From Clostridiales bacterium (lineage in GTDB: Bacteria; Bacillota; Clostridia; Christensenellales; CAG-138): 38,914 nucleotides of DNA. Below the pieces are notes generated by a model. That model made no database searches. It was not told the origin of the DNA and was given only the letters and a program-made list of their open reading frames with translations. Location of the stretch: the NCBI GenBank assembly GCA_031270585.1, contig JAISXK010000029.1:1-38914 (forward strand), read 5' to 3'. Each line of letters starts with the position of its first letter. Within the stretch, counting starts at the first letter, position 1. This document shows positions 16,189-24,109 of the stretch, piece after piece. The translations under genes were made by a program, and so were the position numbers.

Positions 16189-18141
16189 CTATTTGATCAA
16201 GGGCGCGATCAGCAGCGCCACAATGCTCATCAGCTTGATGAGTATATTCATCGAGGGGCCCGCCGTATCCTTCAAAGGGTCGCCCACGGTATCGCCGATT
16301 ACCGCCGCGTTGTGCTCAGGCGTGCCTTTTCCCACCTTCTCGATCGCTTTTTTCGCGTTGTCCCACGCGCCGCCGCTGGTGCTCATCATCAACGCCAGCA
16401 GCACGCCGGAAATGGTGGCGCCTGTCAGCATGCCCGCAAGCGCGGCTTTGCCCAGCAGCAACCCCACCAGAACAGGGCTGGCTACGGCCAGCAGCCCCGG
16501 GACGACCATCTGCCGCAATGCGGAGACTGTGGAAATATCCACGCAGCGCGCGTAATCGGGCTTCGTTTCCCCTTTGAGAATGCCGGGGAACTCTTTAAAT
16601 TGCCTGCGCACCTCCTGTATCATATCCCCTGCGGAGCGGCTGACCGCCTCGATAGCCATGGCGGAGAAAAGGTATACCAGCATCGCGCCGATAAACGCCC
16701 CGCCTATTACATACGCGTCCAGCAGGTTTACGGTTTCGAGCCCGATGATGGTGTTGTAGGAAGAAAGCAGCGCCAGCGCCGTCAGCGCTGCGGAGCCGAT
16801 GGAAAACCCTTTGCCGATGGCGGCGGTGGTGTTGCCGATAGAATCGAGCCGGTCGGTAATGGCGCGCACTTCCTTTGGCATATCCGCCATCTGCGCGATG
16901 CCGCCGGCGTTATCCGCTATGGGGCCGTAAGCGTCCACCGCGATCACCGCGCCAACAACGGCCAGCATGCCCAGCGCCGAAAGCGCCACGCCAAACAGCC
17001 CCGCCGTAAGGAAGGAAACGATGACCGCCGCCGCAATCACGAGCACGGGCGGCATAGTAGAGCGCATGCCTATGGAAAGCCCCGAAAGAATGTTGGTGGC
17101 GGGGCCGGTTTTGCTTTGCGCCACAATGTTCTTCACATGCTTAAAGGCATCCGACGTATAGTATTCCGTAATGAAGCCTATGACGCCGCCTGCGGCTACG
17201 CCCGTAAGAATGGCCCAGAAGTTGTTTAAACCCTGAAACATACTTCTATCCAGCAGCAGACTGCCGGCGAGCAGCAGCGCCATGCTGATGTAGGTGCCCA
17301 GCATGATGGTACGCTGGGAGTTTTCGCTCTTGATATATTTTACCGCCAGCACGCCCACGACAGACGCCGCCACGCCCAGCCCCGCAATCGCCACCACAAA
17401 CAGTACCCCCGTTTGCCCAAAGCCAAACGCGCCCAGTATGATGGCCGAAACGATGGAGCCCACATAGCTTTCAAAAAGATCCGCGCCCATGCCGGCGACA
17501 TCGCCCACGTTATCGCCCACGTTATCCGCTATAACGGCGGGGTTGCGGGGATCATCCTCGGGAATGCCCGCCTCCACCTTGCCTACAAGGTCTGCGCCCA
17601 CATCCGCCGCCTTCGTGTAAATGCCGCCGCCCACGCGCGCAAACAGCGCCACAGAGCTGGCGCCCAGCGAAAAGCCCGTCACGACGGATACATCCTCAAA
17701 CACCAGATAGCACGCGGTCACACCCAGCAGCCCCAGCCCCACAACGCACATGCCCATAACGGCGCCGCCGGTAAAGGCAACATGCAGCGCGTGGCGCTCC
17801 CCTTGCAGGGCGGATTGCGCCGTGCGCGCGTTGCTCAGCGTAGCGCTTTGCATGCCGATATACCCCGCCAGCACGGAAAGCAGCGCCCCCGCCAGAAAAC
17901 TTAGCGCCACGCGATAGCCCATGCCGGGCAGCAGAAACAACAGCACGCACATGCCCGCCGCGAATATGGCGATCACCCGGTATTCCCGCTTTAAAAAGGC
18001 CATGGCGCCTGTGCGGATGTAGCCGGATATTTCCGCCACACGCTCGTTTTCAACGCGTATCTTTTTGTTGGACCGCAGGAAAAAGGCGGCCAGCAGCAAA
18101 GCGATGACGGCCGCCGCCAGCGCAAGGTAGAACAACGTCAT
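16189..18141 (-). CDS. hppA: Membrane-bound ion-pumping pyrophosphatase, K+-dependent type
   Basis: Hydrolyses pyrophosphate and pumps H+ (or Na+) across the membrane; about 16 hydrophobic segments. The substrate site reads DVGADLVGKVEAGIPEDDPR, followed by NVGDNVGDVAGMGADL, and near the C-terminus VIGDTVGDPLKDTAG. The GNTTAAIGKGF segment has Ala and Gly where K+-independent enzymes have Lys and Thr, so this is a K+-dependent form. H+ versus Na+ cannot be told here. The ATG at 18141 (650 residues) is chosen because GGAGGGGG lies about 7 bases upstream; the frame stays open further upstream but the added residues look like leader sequence. It would let the cell recover energy from biosynthetic pyrophosphate, useful in a fermenter. 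Confidence 0.96.
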   Translation of the reverse strand: MTLFYLALAAAVIALLLAAFFLRSNKKIRVENERVAEISGYIRTGAMAFLKREYRVIAIFAAGMCVLLFLLPGMGYRVALSFLAGALLSVLAGYIGMQSATLSNARTAQSALQGERHALHVAFTGGAVMGMCVVGLGLLGVTACYLVFEDVSVVTGFSLGASSVALFARVGGGIYTKAADVGADLVGKVEAGIPEDDPRNPAVIADNVGDNVGDVAGMGADLFESYVGSIVSAIILGAFGFGQTGVLFVVAIAGLGVAASVVGVLAVKYIKSENSQRTIMLGTYISMALLLAGSLLLDRSMFQGLNNFWAILTGVAAGGVIGFITEYYTSDAFKHVKNIVAQSKTGPATNILSGLSIGMRSTMPPVLVIAAAVIVSFLTAGLFGVALSALGMLAVVGAVIAVDAYGPIADNAGGIAQMADMPKEVRAITDRLDSIGNTTAAIGKGFSIGSAALTALALLSSYNTIIGLETVNLLDAYVIGGAFIGAMLVYLFSAMAIEAVSRSAGDMIQEVRRQFKEFPGILKGETKPDYARCVDISTVSALRQMVVPGLLAVASPVLVGLLLGKAALAGMLTGATISGVLLALMMSTSGGAWDNAKKAIEKVGKGTPEHNAAVIGDTVGDPLKDTAGPSMNILIKLMSIVALLIAPLIK

Positions 18142-18237
18142 AATCAAACCCCCTCCAAACATAAAATATGTGTGCCCGCGCAGAAAAAGGAAAAGCAACC
18201 CCCGGAGGATACCGATTCTTTTTAAACGAATACCCTT

Positions 18238-18266
18238 ATCATTGCAGATGTGTTTTGAAATGTCAA
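18238..18266 (-). promoter_or_regulatory. Promoter of hppA
   Basis: On the minus strand TTGACA (18261-18266), 17-base spacer, AATGAT (18238-18243). It predicts a leader of about 90 bases before the hppA start. The remaining sequence from 18267 to 18370 holds a small AAGCC/GGCTT hairpin and no gene I can support. Confidence 0.65.
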
Positions 18267-18370
18267 TCCGCGACGGCGATTGAACCATGGCGCTTTTATT
18301 GTATCATAAGCCCATAAGCATAGCGGCTTAAAGCATGGCGCATAAACCGGCGGAAAGCCGCAAAACAACA

Positions 18371-18427
18371 ACATGGGGCCGCCTCGGGAGCGGGCTATTC
18401 CCCTCCCCCATCAAGGCTGCCCCATGT
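18371..18427 (-). terminator. Terminator of the long minus-strand operon
   Basis: Two 13-base arms (18371-18383 and 18415-18427, ACATGGGGC.GCC against its complement with one mismatch) enclose a GC-rich loop with its own GGGAG/CTCCC pairing. On the minus strand a T-rich tail (TGTTGTTTTG) follows. It lies 46 bases past the flavoprotein stop. On the plus strand TTTTT also follows, but no gene ends there. Confidence 0.65.
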
Positions 18428-18472
18428 TTTTCCGTCTGTTTTATGCCATACGCGGCCTATCCTTCGCCGCGC

Positions 18473-20452
18473 TTACGCGCCTTTGGCGGCGTTGCCGCCA
18501 GCTATTTTACCGTTTACAAAGATATCCGCAATGGCGTTGCCGCCCAGGCGGTTGCCCGCGTGGAAGCCGCCCGTCACTTCGCCCGCCGCATAAAGGCCGG
18601 GGATGATTTCGCCAGATTCACTCAATACATGCGTGCCGGTGTCGATGTTTAGCCCGCCCATGGTATGGTGAATGGCCGGCGCGCGCGGTGTTGCGTAATA
18701 GGGCGCGGTATCCACCTTCAGGTTGAAGTTGGTTTTTCCCGTGTCCTCATCCTTGGCGCCATCCACATAGCTATTGTATTTTTCCATCTCTTCCACAAGC
18801 ACGGCGGGATCGATATCGATCAAACGCGCCAGTTCCTCCAGCGTATCCGCGCGGTGAACGCGCCCGTTCTTCACTTCTACCTCGGGGTCGGTCAGCCATT
18901 TGGCCTCCTCCGCGATATCCGCGTCCGCAATCATGTAAAACATGCCGTCCGGCTGCTTAAACGCTTCAATCGCCAGCGTGTCGCGCGGGGATACCTCGTC
19001 CACAAAGCGGCGGCCTTCGTTGTTTATGAAGATATAGTTCGCCGCAAAGCGCGGGATCAGCCCCGTAAAGAGGTCGCCTGTCTTCAGGTCGGATGTGGGC
19101 ATCATCTGCGCGTAACCCATGCCCACAAGGCCCGCCCCCGCTTCAAGGCCCATCGCAATGCCGTCGCCGGTAGAACCGGATGCGTTTGTGGTCTTCGCGT
19201 TATCGGGGATATCGCCCCAATAGTTGTCATATTCCTGCACCATTTTTGTGTTGCTGCCAAACCCGCCCGTCGCCAGCACGACGCCTTTGCCGGCTTTGAG
19301 CGTAACCTTCGTTCCGTCCGCCTGCGTGGCGTTCACGCCGATCACCTTGCCGTCTTCGATTATGAGCGATTTGGCGGCGGTCTCCAGCATGTATTCGTTG
19401 CCCGAATCGAGTATCAGCCGCCCCAGCTTTACCGCGTACTCCTGCCCCTTGGGGTAATCCGCCGGCGTGTGCCCGCGCCGCCACATGGCGCCGACAGGCT
19501 GGCTGACGGTGGGCTGCCAGCTGATACCCTTTTCGGAAAGCCAGTTCACCGTATCGAGCGCGTTGAGGCACATGCTCTGCACGAGATCGAATATGCCATA
19601 GATTTCGGTGCCATCCAACCCTTTGCGCGCGCCGTAATAGTAGGTGTTGATGATGTGCAGCTCGGGGGAGTCAAACAGGTAAGAGCGATCCGTCGCCAGG
19701 TACTCCTTGAGCTGCCCCTGAAGGGTTTTGAATGTTGCGCGGTATTCCTCGGGGAAGGCGTTCGCGTCCATATCCATAAACATCTGCAGCGTTTCCGCCT
19801 CGCCCGCGTCTGCGGGATGCCCCTTTTGCCATTCGGGTTCGGCCGCGTTCAGCACGCCGCCGGAAAGCATGGTGTTGCCACCCAACGCCGCCGTCTTTTC
19901 GATCAGGATAACCTTAGCGCCCTCGTCGATGGCGGATACCGCCGCCGCGAGACCGGCGCCGCCGCCGCCCACTACGATTACATCCGCCGTTTTCTCCACA
20001 TCGGCGCCCGCTTGCTTATGCTGCCCCGCGCGTTGCCGCCATTCTGCGGGGTCGCCGCCGGCTTCCGCGACACAATCGGCCACTGCGGAAATGATGGCGT
20101 ATTGCGTGATGGTGGCGCCCGTCACCGTATCCATTTGTAAGGACTGGTATTCCATGATGTTCGCGGGTACCCGTTCAAACGCCGGATCGGATATGATGGA
20201 ACTCTCCTCATGCTCCGCGACGCTGATAGCGGTGATGCCGTTTTCATCAAACGTAACATCCACCACCACCATGCCGTTTCGGCCCGTCGCCGTGCCCTGG
20301 TATGTGCCGGGCGTGAGTCCCGCCGCAGGAACTGGAGTGGCTTGCGGCGCCGGCGCAGTTTCCTGCGGCGCCGGCGCGGGCGTTTCCCGCTGGCACGCGG
20401 CCAGTGAAAGCGCAAGTAACAGAACCATCGATATGGCTATCAACCGTTTCAT
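18473..20452 (-). CDS. Secreted FMN/FAD lipoprotein reductase (fumarate reductase flavoprotein family)
   Basis: Paralogue of the gene at 3253. A lipoprotein signal ends LSLAAC (Cys20), then an Ala/Pro-rich linker, an FMN-binding domain with TVTGATIT (Thr114 the likely covalent FMN site), and an FAD-binding/reductase domain with VVGGGGAGLAA at about 161-171. Unlike its paralogue it keeps residues seen in flavocytochrome c fumarate reductases: RRGHTPAD, a Ser-Pro-Arg-Asp stretch after RRFVDE, HHTMGG (His595/596) and GNRLGGNA (Arg635). It could therefore reduce fumarate or another unsaturated carboxylate such as urocanate or an acrylate; the substrate is not fixed by these residues. The electron donor would be a membrane quinol or flavoprotein chain outside this window. 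GAGGAGG lies about 10 bases before the ATG. Its MerR gene is immediately upstream. Confidence 0.92.
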   Translation of the reverse strand: MKRLIAISMVLLLALSLAACQRETPAPAPQETAPAPQATPVPAAGLTPGTYQGTATGRNGMVVVDVTFDENGITAISVAEHEESSIISDPAFERVPANIMEYQSLQMDTVTGATITQYAIISAVADCVAEAGGDPAEWRQRAGQHKQAGADVEKTADVIVVGGGGAGLAAAVSAIDEGAKVILIEKTAALGGNTMLSGGVLNAAEPEWQKGHPADAGEAETLQMFMDMDANAFPEEYRATFKTLQGQLKEYLATDRSYLFDSPELHIINTYYYGARKGLDGTEIYGIFDLVQSMCLNALDTVNWLSEKGISWQPTVSQPVGAMWRRGHTPADYPKGQEYAVKLGRLILDSGNEYMLETAAKSLIIEDGKVIGVNATQADGTKVTLKAGKGVVLATGGFGSNTKMVQEYDNYWGDIPDNAKTTNASGSTGDGIAMGLEAGAGLVGMGYAQMMPTSDLKTGDLFTGLIPRFAANYIFINNEGRRFVDEVSPRDTLAIEAFKQPDGMFYMIADADIAEEAKWLTDPEVEVKNGRVHRADTLEELARLIDIDPAVLVEEMEKYNSYVDGAKDEDTGKTNFNLKVDTAPYYATPRAPAIHHTMGGLNIDTGTHVLSESGEIIPGLYAAGEVTGGFHAGNRLGGNAIADIFVNGKIAGGNAAKGA

Positions 20453-20600
20453 TATTTTCTTTCCTCCTCATAACATTCCTGGTAACCGTCCGCGGACACA
20501 GAATCAGAATAAGCCTATCTGCCGTTGAGCTTATCACATAAAGCAACTTTACCCGCAAGGGGTTTTGTGAAAAAAAGTATCTTAAAATGTCTTAAAAAAA

Positions 20601-21401
20601 TCAGCCGATGGGTATCCACAATTCCACATAGGGCTTCAGATGCGCCTCGGGGGCGACCTCTACCAGTAGGATGTGCCCCCAGGGCTTTCCCCGCAGCGCA
20701 AACCCGCGTGAGCGCGCGTAGGCGATGGGCTTTTCAAACACGATATGCGGCGCCTCCGTAAAAGCCTCGCTTGTGGCCACAATGGTGTGCAGGCAGGATA
20801 CGGCCGGCATTTCCTGCACGTGCAGATCCATAGGCAGCGCAAGCTCTTTGGCCTGTTGGAACGTTACGGCGTAGCCAAAGCAGGCGTCAAACGTATCGAC
20901 GGAATGCAGCGTCACCACAAGCCGCATGGCGGGCATGGCTTTTACCCATTTTTGGGCGATTCTCTGCGCTTTGCGGCTCTTTGATACCCAACCGCACTCC
21001 TCATCGTGCAAAATCAGCGTATGCGGGGATTGGGTGAATTCGTATTGATCCAGCAAATCCTCAATGCGGTTGGCGCTTTGTATATGCGCGTCGATGTATT
21101 GCGCAAGCTTGGCATAGTACGCCGCCTTCTTCTGCGCATCCGCTTTTTGTTGACGCAATCGCTCATAAATCAGATAGCGGTCGTTTTCCACGCCGCTGAA
21201 CTGCCGTACCACGGTTTTGAGCGGAAACCCCATGGAGCGGTATTTCGTGTAGGAAAGAAAGCGGAATACATCCACTACAGTATAGTACCGGTGGCCGTTT
21301 TCATCCCGCTTCACGTTGATGAGGTTTTCTTTTTCGTAAAAATGTAAGGCGCTGGATGTCAGCCCCAGCATTTCCGATACATCCGAAACGCTGTATTTCA
21401 C
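20601..21401 (-). CDS. MerR-family transcriptional regulator
   Basis: An intact MerR-type regulator, 266 residues. The N-terminal winged helix reads SVSDVSEMLGLTSSALHFYEKE with the wing NGHRYY; a dimerising helix follows (about 85-125), then a C-terminal domain of about 140 residues ending in ELWIPIG that looks like a GyrI/effector-binding type sensor. Start is GTG at 21401 with GAGGGGG upstream. It lies 148 bases before the flavoprotein lipoprotein gene on the same strand and 45 bases after the anchored ExbD-like gene, so it is probably transcribed with both. Most likely it controls the flavoprotein. Paralogue of the frameshifted gene at 5305. Confidence 0.9.
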   Translation of the reverse strand: MKYSVSDVSEMLGLTSSALHFYEKENLINVKRDENGHRYYTVVDVFRFLSYTKYRSMGFPLKTVVRQFSGVENDRYLIYERLRQQKADAQKKAAYYAKLAQYIDAHIQSANRIEDLLDQYEFTQSPHTLILHDEECGWVSKSRKAQRIAQKWVKAMPAMRLVVTLHSVDTFDACFGYAVTFQQAKELALPMDLHVQEMPAVSCLHTIVATSEAFTEAPHIVFEKPIAYARSRGFALRGKPWGHILLVEVAPEAHLKPYVELWIPIG

Positions 21402-21446
21402 AAAAACCCCCTCTTTTTGCCTAAAGCGGCTTTAGGTAACCGCCGC

Positions 21447-21950
21447 TTACCGCTCTACAAACACAACGGCGCAATCCATAAGCGCCGCCTTTACCTGATC
21501 GTATGTCGCTTTGATGGCATGGTTATCAATCAACTGCCACACGCCGCCCGGCGTATCGTTTTGCAGTATGGCATACTTTAAGTCTTGCAGCGGCACGACC
21601 TCGCCGTTAAAGCGCACGGCGTCCTCGTCCACCTCCAGCACGAGCGCCGCGTCCTTTGCGGGAGCCGGCGTTTCTATGGCGGGCGTTACGGGCGGCGTGG
21701 ACAAAGCCTCGCCTGTGGCGGGCGTTTCGGCCTGCAGGGACGCAGGCGCTCCCGCAGCCGGCCCAAACACGGGCAGCCCGCCGCCGCCAAACAGGCCAAG
21801 CGCGTAGGCCGCGACGCCAAGCAGCAGGGCAATCGCGAGCAACGCCGGCCATTTTACGCCTTTGCGCCTTTTTCTTTTGTTCGCGGGCTTCTCTTTACTT
21901 CCCCTTTTATCCGGCGACGCTGTGTTTCCTTCACTATTTGGCGCTTCCAT
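21447..21950 (-). CDS. Membrane-anchored protein with ExbD/TolR-like extracellular domain
   Basis: Not recognised as a named family. A Lys/Arg-rich cytoplasmic head (KRGSKEKPANKRKRRKG) precedes a single membrane helix (PALLAIALLLGVAAYALGLF), then a Pro/Ala/Thr linker of about 45 residues and a C-terminal domain of about 65 residues. That domain (VLEVDEDAVRFNGEVV through DCAVVFVER) has the strand-helix-strand look of ExbD/TolR periplasmic domains. The ATG at 21950 (167 residues) is chosen because GGAGGAGG overlaps the upstream ATG and sits about 5 bases before this one. It follows the ExbB- and ExbD-like genes by 55 bases and probably belongs to the same complex. The ExbD likeness is my inference from short patterns. 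Confidence 0.65.
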   Translation of the reverse strand: MEAPNSEGNTASPDKRGSKEKPANKRKRRKGVKWPALLAIALLLGVAAYALGLFGGGGLPVFGPAAGAPASLQAETPATGEALSTPPVTPAIETPAPAKDAALVLEVDEDAVRFNGEVVPLQDLKYAILQNDTPGGVWQLIDNHAIKATYDQVKAALMDCAVVFVER

Positions 21951-22005
21951 CGTTTCCTCCTCCATCCTGATGCGTTTTTATTAAAACGCGTTTATATGTA
22001 TGGTC

Positions 22006-22554
22006 TTATTGCGAATCATACTCCGCCGCGTACACATGCGCAAGGTGCTTTTGCGATTGTACGGCGTTTGCAACCAGGACGTAATCCGCCTGATAAATCT
22101 TGTTTCTGTCGTATAAAAACACGATAAGCACCACCTGCGCGTCACTTTTTTCTATCTGCGCGCGCAACGCCGCGCATAGCGCGTCGGCGGCGTATTCTCT
22201 GTTCTGCCAATCAAGACCGATGGCGGGCAGGCGCTCTTCGTCCGCCTCCATCAATATGCCGCGCGCGCCGGCGTCCTCCCGCACGCTGATGGTGAGCACA
22301 AGGCTGTTTTCTTCCAGCGCGGCGCGGCCCGTCTCCATGCGTAAAAACGCCCTGTTTTCATCGAGCAATCTCTCGTTCTCGCGCCTTAGCGCACTCAGTT
22401 TGGCATTGGCCGTCCGCCACGCCGCAGTCTGCGCTTCGGCTGCGGCGTTTAGTTCGTTTAATTTGTCCCCCGTTTGCGCAAGTATGACGAATACGATGAT
22501 GAGTATGACATCCAGCAGCGCCGTCAGCTCGATGGTTATGCCTTTGTTTCGCAC
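22006..22554 (-). CDS. ExbD/TolR/MotB-like channel subunit
   Basis: An N-terminal membrane helix (LTALLDVILIIVFVIL) has Asp15 at the place of the conserved proton-carrying Asp of ExbD/TolR. A coiled coil (about 30-75, LNAAAEAQTAAWRTANAKL and on) leads to an extracellular domain with VLTISVREDAG and VVLIVFLYDRNKIYQADYVLVANAV. Start is GTG at 22554 with GGGAGG upstream; it overlaps the end of the ExbB-like gene by 19 bases, so translation is probably coupled. Together with that gene it should form a proton-driven motor of the ExbB-ExbD/MotAB class. The long coiled coil is unusual for ExbD. Confidence 0.75.
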   Translation of the reverse strand: MRNKGITIELTALLDVILIIVFVILAQTGDKLNELNAAAEAQTAAWRTANAKLSALRRENERLLDENRAFLRMETGRAALEENSLVLTISVREDAGARGILMEADEERLPAIGLDWQNREYAADALCAALRAQIEKSDAQVVLIVFLYDRNKIYQADYVLVANAVQSQKHLAHVYAAEYDSQ

Positions 22555-23069
22555 GGCGCTTCCTCCCTGAGCTTTTGGCTCCGCTCCAAATACAGCGAGA
22601 TGTTGCTGTTGTTTTCTTCCATACGGGGCGCAAGGAAACCATCCAAAAACTTAAACGCGATGCCGAATACCAGCCCCCAGAACGTGGATGTCAGCGCCGC
22701 AAAAAAGTTTTGCCGCAGGTTGACCAAATCCTCCACCATGGGGATGAGCGACACCACCGTGCCCAATATGCCAAGCAGGGTAAATATGCCGGTGAGGTTT
22801 TCGTATATGGCGTATATGCCGTTTACGCGCTTTCGCATGGCTACAAGCTCGCCCTCGGAAACTTCCTGAAACGCGCGTTTCATTTCATCATTTTTCAGCA
22901 CATGCTCAGGCAAAAATATGGTTTTGTGCAGTTTATTGTGCAGACCCCCCGCAAGTTTGCGCGCCGTTGTATAGCAGCAGGCGTTTATGCACGCCACCAG
23001 GAATATGATGATGTCGTATCCCAAAAGATTGTCCCACACCACGGAAAAAACGCCCGCCCAATCGCTCAT
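22536..23069 (-). CDS. MotA/TolQ/ExbB-family proton channel subunit
   Basis: 177 residues with three membrane helices, as in ExbB/TolQ. Helix 1 is YDIIIFLVACINACCY; a charged cytoplasmic loop follows; helices 2 and 3 carry the family signature ILGTVVSLIPMVEDLV and FFAALTSTFWGLVFGIAFKFLDGF. It is shorter than most ExbB proteins (about 210-240). The start at 23069 has a weak GCGAGG site. It lies 27 bases after the EamA-transporter gene and overlaps the ExbD-like gene. No TonB, Tol-Pal, flagellar or Zorya genes are in the window, so what the motor drives is unknown. Confidence 0.85.
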   Translation of the reverse strand: MSDWAGVFSVVWDNLLGYDIIIFLVACINACCYTTARKLAGGLHNKLHKTIFLPEHVLKNDEMKRAFQEVSEGELVAMRKRVNGIYAIYENLTGIFTLLGILGTVVSLIPMVEDLVNLRQNFFAALTSTFWGLVFGIAFKFLDGFLAPRMEENNSNISLYLERSQKLREEAPCETKA

Positions 23070-23096
23070 GCATACCTCGCAGTCCTGTATCTGTCG

Positions 23097-24092
23097 TCAT
23101 TTGTCGCCCATTGTCAACCGCGCGCCGTTCACCGCACCATTGCCGGTTTCCCCATTGCCGGTTTTCTCCTTGCCGGTTTCCCCATTGCGGGTTGCCTGCC
23201 GCCCCATTGCCCGTCGTCCTTCCCCCAGTTCGCTTATCACAATGGCGCCGGCAATCAAAAGCGCGCCTATGACAAACCGCAGCGAAAACGGCTCGCCCAA
23301 AAACACCACGCCCGCCAAAAAGCCAAACAGCGCTTCGGTGCCCAAAAGCAAGGACACGTGCGAAGATTGCACATAGCACATGCCGATGTTTTGCACGCCA
23401 AGCGCGTATACCGTGCCCAGCAACACCAAATATGCCATGGAAAACACCACGTTGTCCGAAAACAGCGCCGCTCTGGAGGGCGGCGCTTCAAACGCCGCGC
23501 CCGTCAGCAATCCAAGCGCGCCCACCGATAAAAACTGTATTGCCGTTAGCGGCATCACATCCACGCCCGATTGCGTATAGCGCTCCACCGCTATCATATG
23601 CAGCGCAAAGAATATGCCGCAGCTCAGCGTCCACAAATCGCCCGCGTATACCCGCAGCCCTTCGTTGAGCGCGATGACGCCCACGCCCAAAAAGCAAACG
23701 ACGGCCGCTATCATAGCGCGCGCGCCGGGACGTTTTTTAGATAGCAGCAGGTGGAAAAACGGCACCAGCACCACATATGTGGCCGTAAGGAAAGCGTTGT
23801 TGCCGGCCGTCGTGCCCAATAGCCCAATGGTTTGCGTTAGGAACGCGCAAAAGAGCAAAACGCCCGCCAACAGCCCGCCCCTCAGGGTGCGTTTATCGGC
23901 CTTTTTTAGCTTTTTAAAGCAAATGACGCCCAATATAAGGCCCGCCGCCGAAAAGCGCACGCCCAGCAGCCAAGTGATGGGCAGATAGTCCAGCGAGGCT
24001 TTCATAATAACAAACCCGCCGCCCCATATGACGCCGCAGCTCAGCAGCCCGATTTCCGCCAATATCACTTTTTTCCTGTCGGATAGTTTCAT
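23097..24092 (-). CDS. EamA/DMT-family drug or metabolite transporter
   Basis: Ten-helix inner membrane transporter (331 residues) of the drug/metabolite superfamily, two EamA repeats. It starts with LLSCGVIWGGGFVIMKASLDYLP; the second half includes LLLGTVYALGVQNIGMCYVQ and LGTEALFGFLAGVVFLGE. The substrate is unknown; family members often export amino acids. The C-terminal tail after the last helix is a low-complexity Gly/Asn/Glu/Thr stretch encoded by a 15-bp tandem repeat, not part of the transporter fold. It lies 17 bases after lysC on the same strand. Confidence 0.92.
   Translation of the reverse strand: MKLSDRKKVILAEIGLLSCGVIWGGGFVIMKASLDYLPITWLLGVRFSAAGLILGVICFKKLKKADKRTLRGGLLAGVLLFCAFLTQTIGLLGTTAGNNAFLTATYVVLVPFFHLLLSKKRPGARAMIAAVVCFLGVGVIALNEGLRVYAGDLWTLSCGIFFALHMIAVERYTQSGVDVMPLTAIQFLSVGALGLLTGAAFEAPPSRAALFSDNVVFSMAYLVLLGTVYALGVQNIGMCYVQSSHVSLLLGTEALFGFLAGVVFLGEPFSLRFVIGALLIAGAIVISELGEGRRAMGRQATRNGETGKEKTGNGETGNGAVNGARLTMGDK
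23141..23200 (-). repeat. 15-bp tandem repeat in the EamA gene tail
   Basis: Three 15-base units at 23141-23155, 23156-23170 and 23171-23185 (TGCCGGTTTCCCCAT; units 1 and 3 identical, unit 2 with three changes), plus a decayed fourth to 23200. Being a multiple of three it keeps the frame, giving a TGNGE-like five-residue repeat. Confidence 0.8.
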
Positions 24093-24109
24093 TCGTATAC
24101 CCTGGGCCC

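Noticed and set aside
16081..17229. 382-residue open frame antisense to hppA
   Set aside because: His/Arg-rich, low-complexity product typical of reverse reading of a GC-rich membrane protein gene; hppA is intact on the other strand.
18665..20140. 491-residue open frame antisense to the second flavoprotein
   Set aside because: Shadow of a confident gene; no start signal and no family resemblance.
21111..21125. Another copy of the dispersed repeat (GGCATAGTACGCC)
   Set aside because: It lies inside the intact MerR coding sequence, matches only 11 bases and is explained by Ala-Tyr-Tyr-Ala codons.
21447..23069. Zorya anti-phage system
   Set aside because: The ExbB-like protein is only 177 residues with no long cytoplasmic tail, and no ZorC, ZorD or ZorE partner is present.
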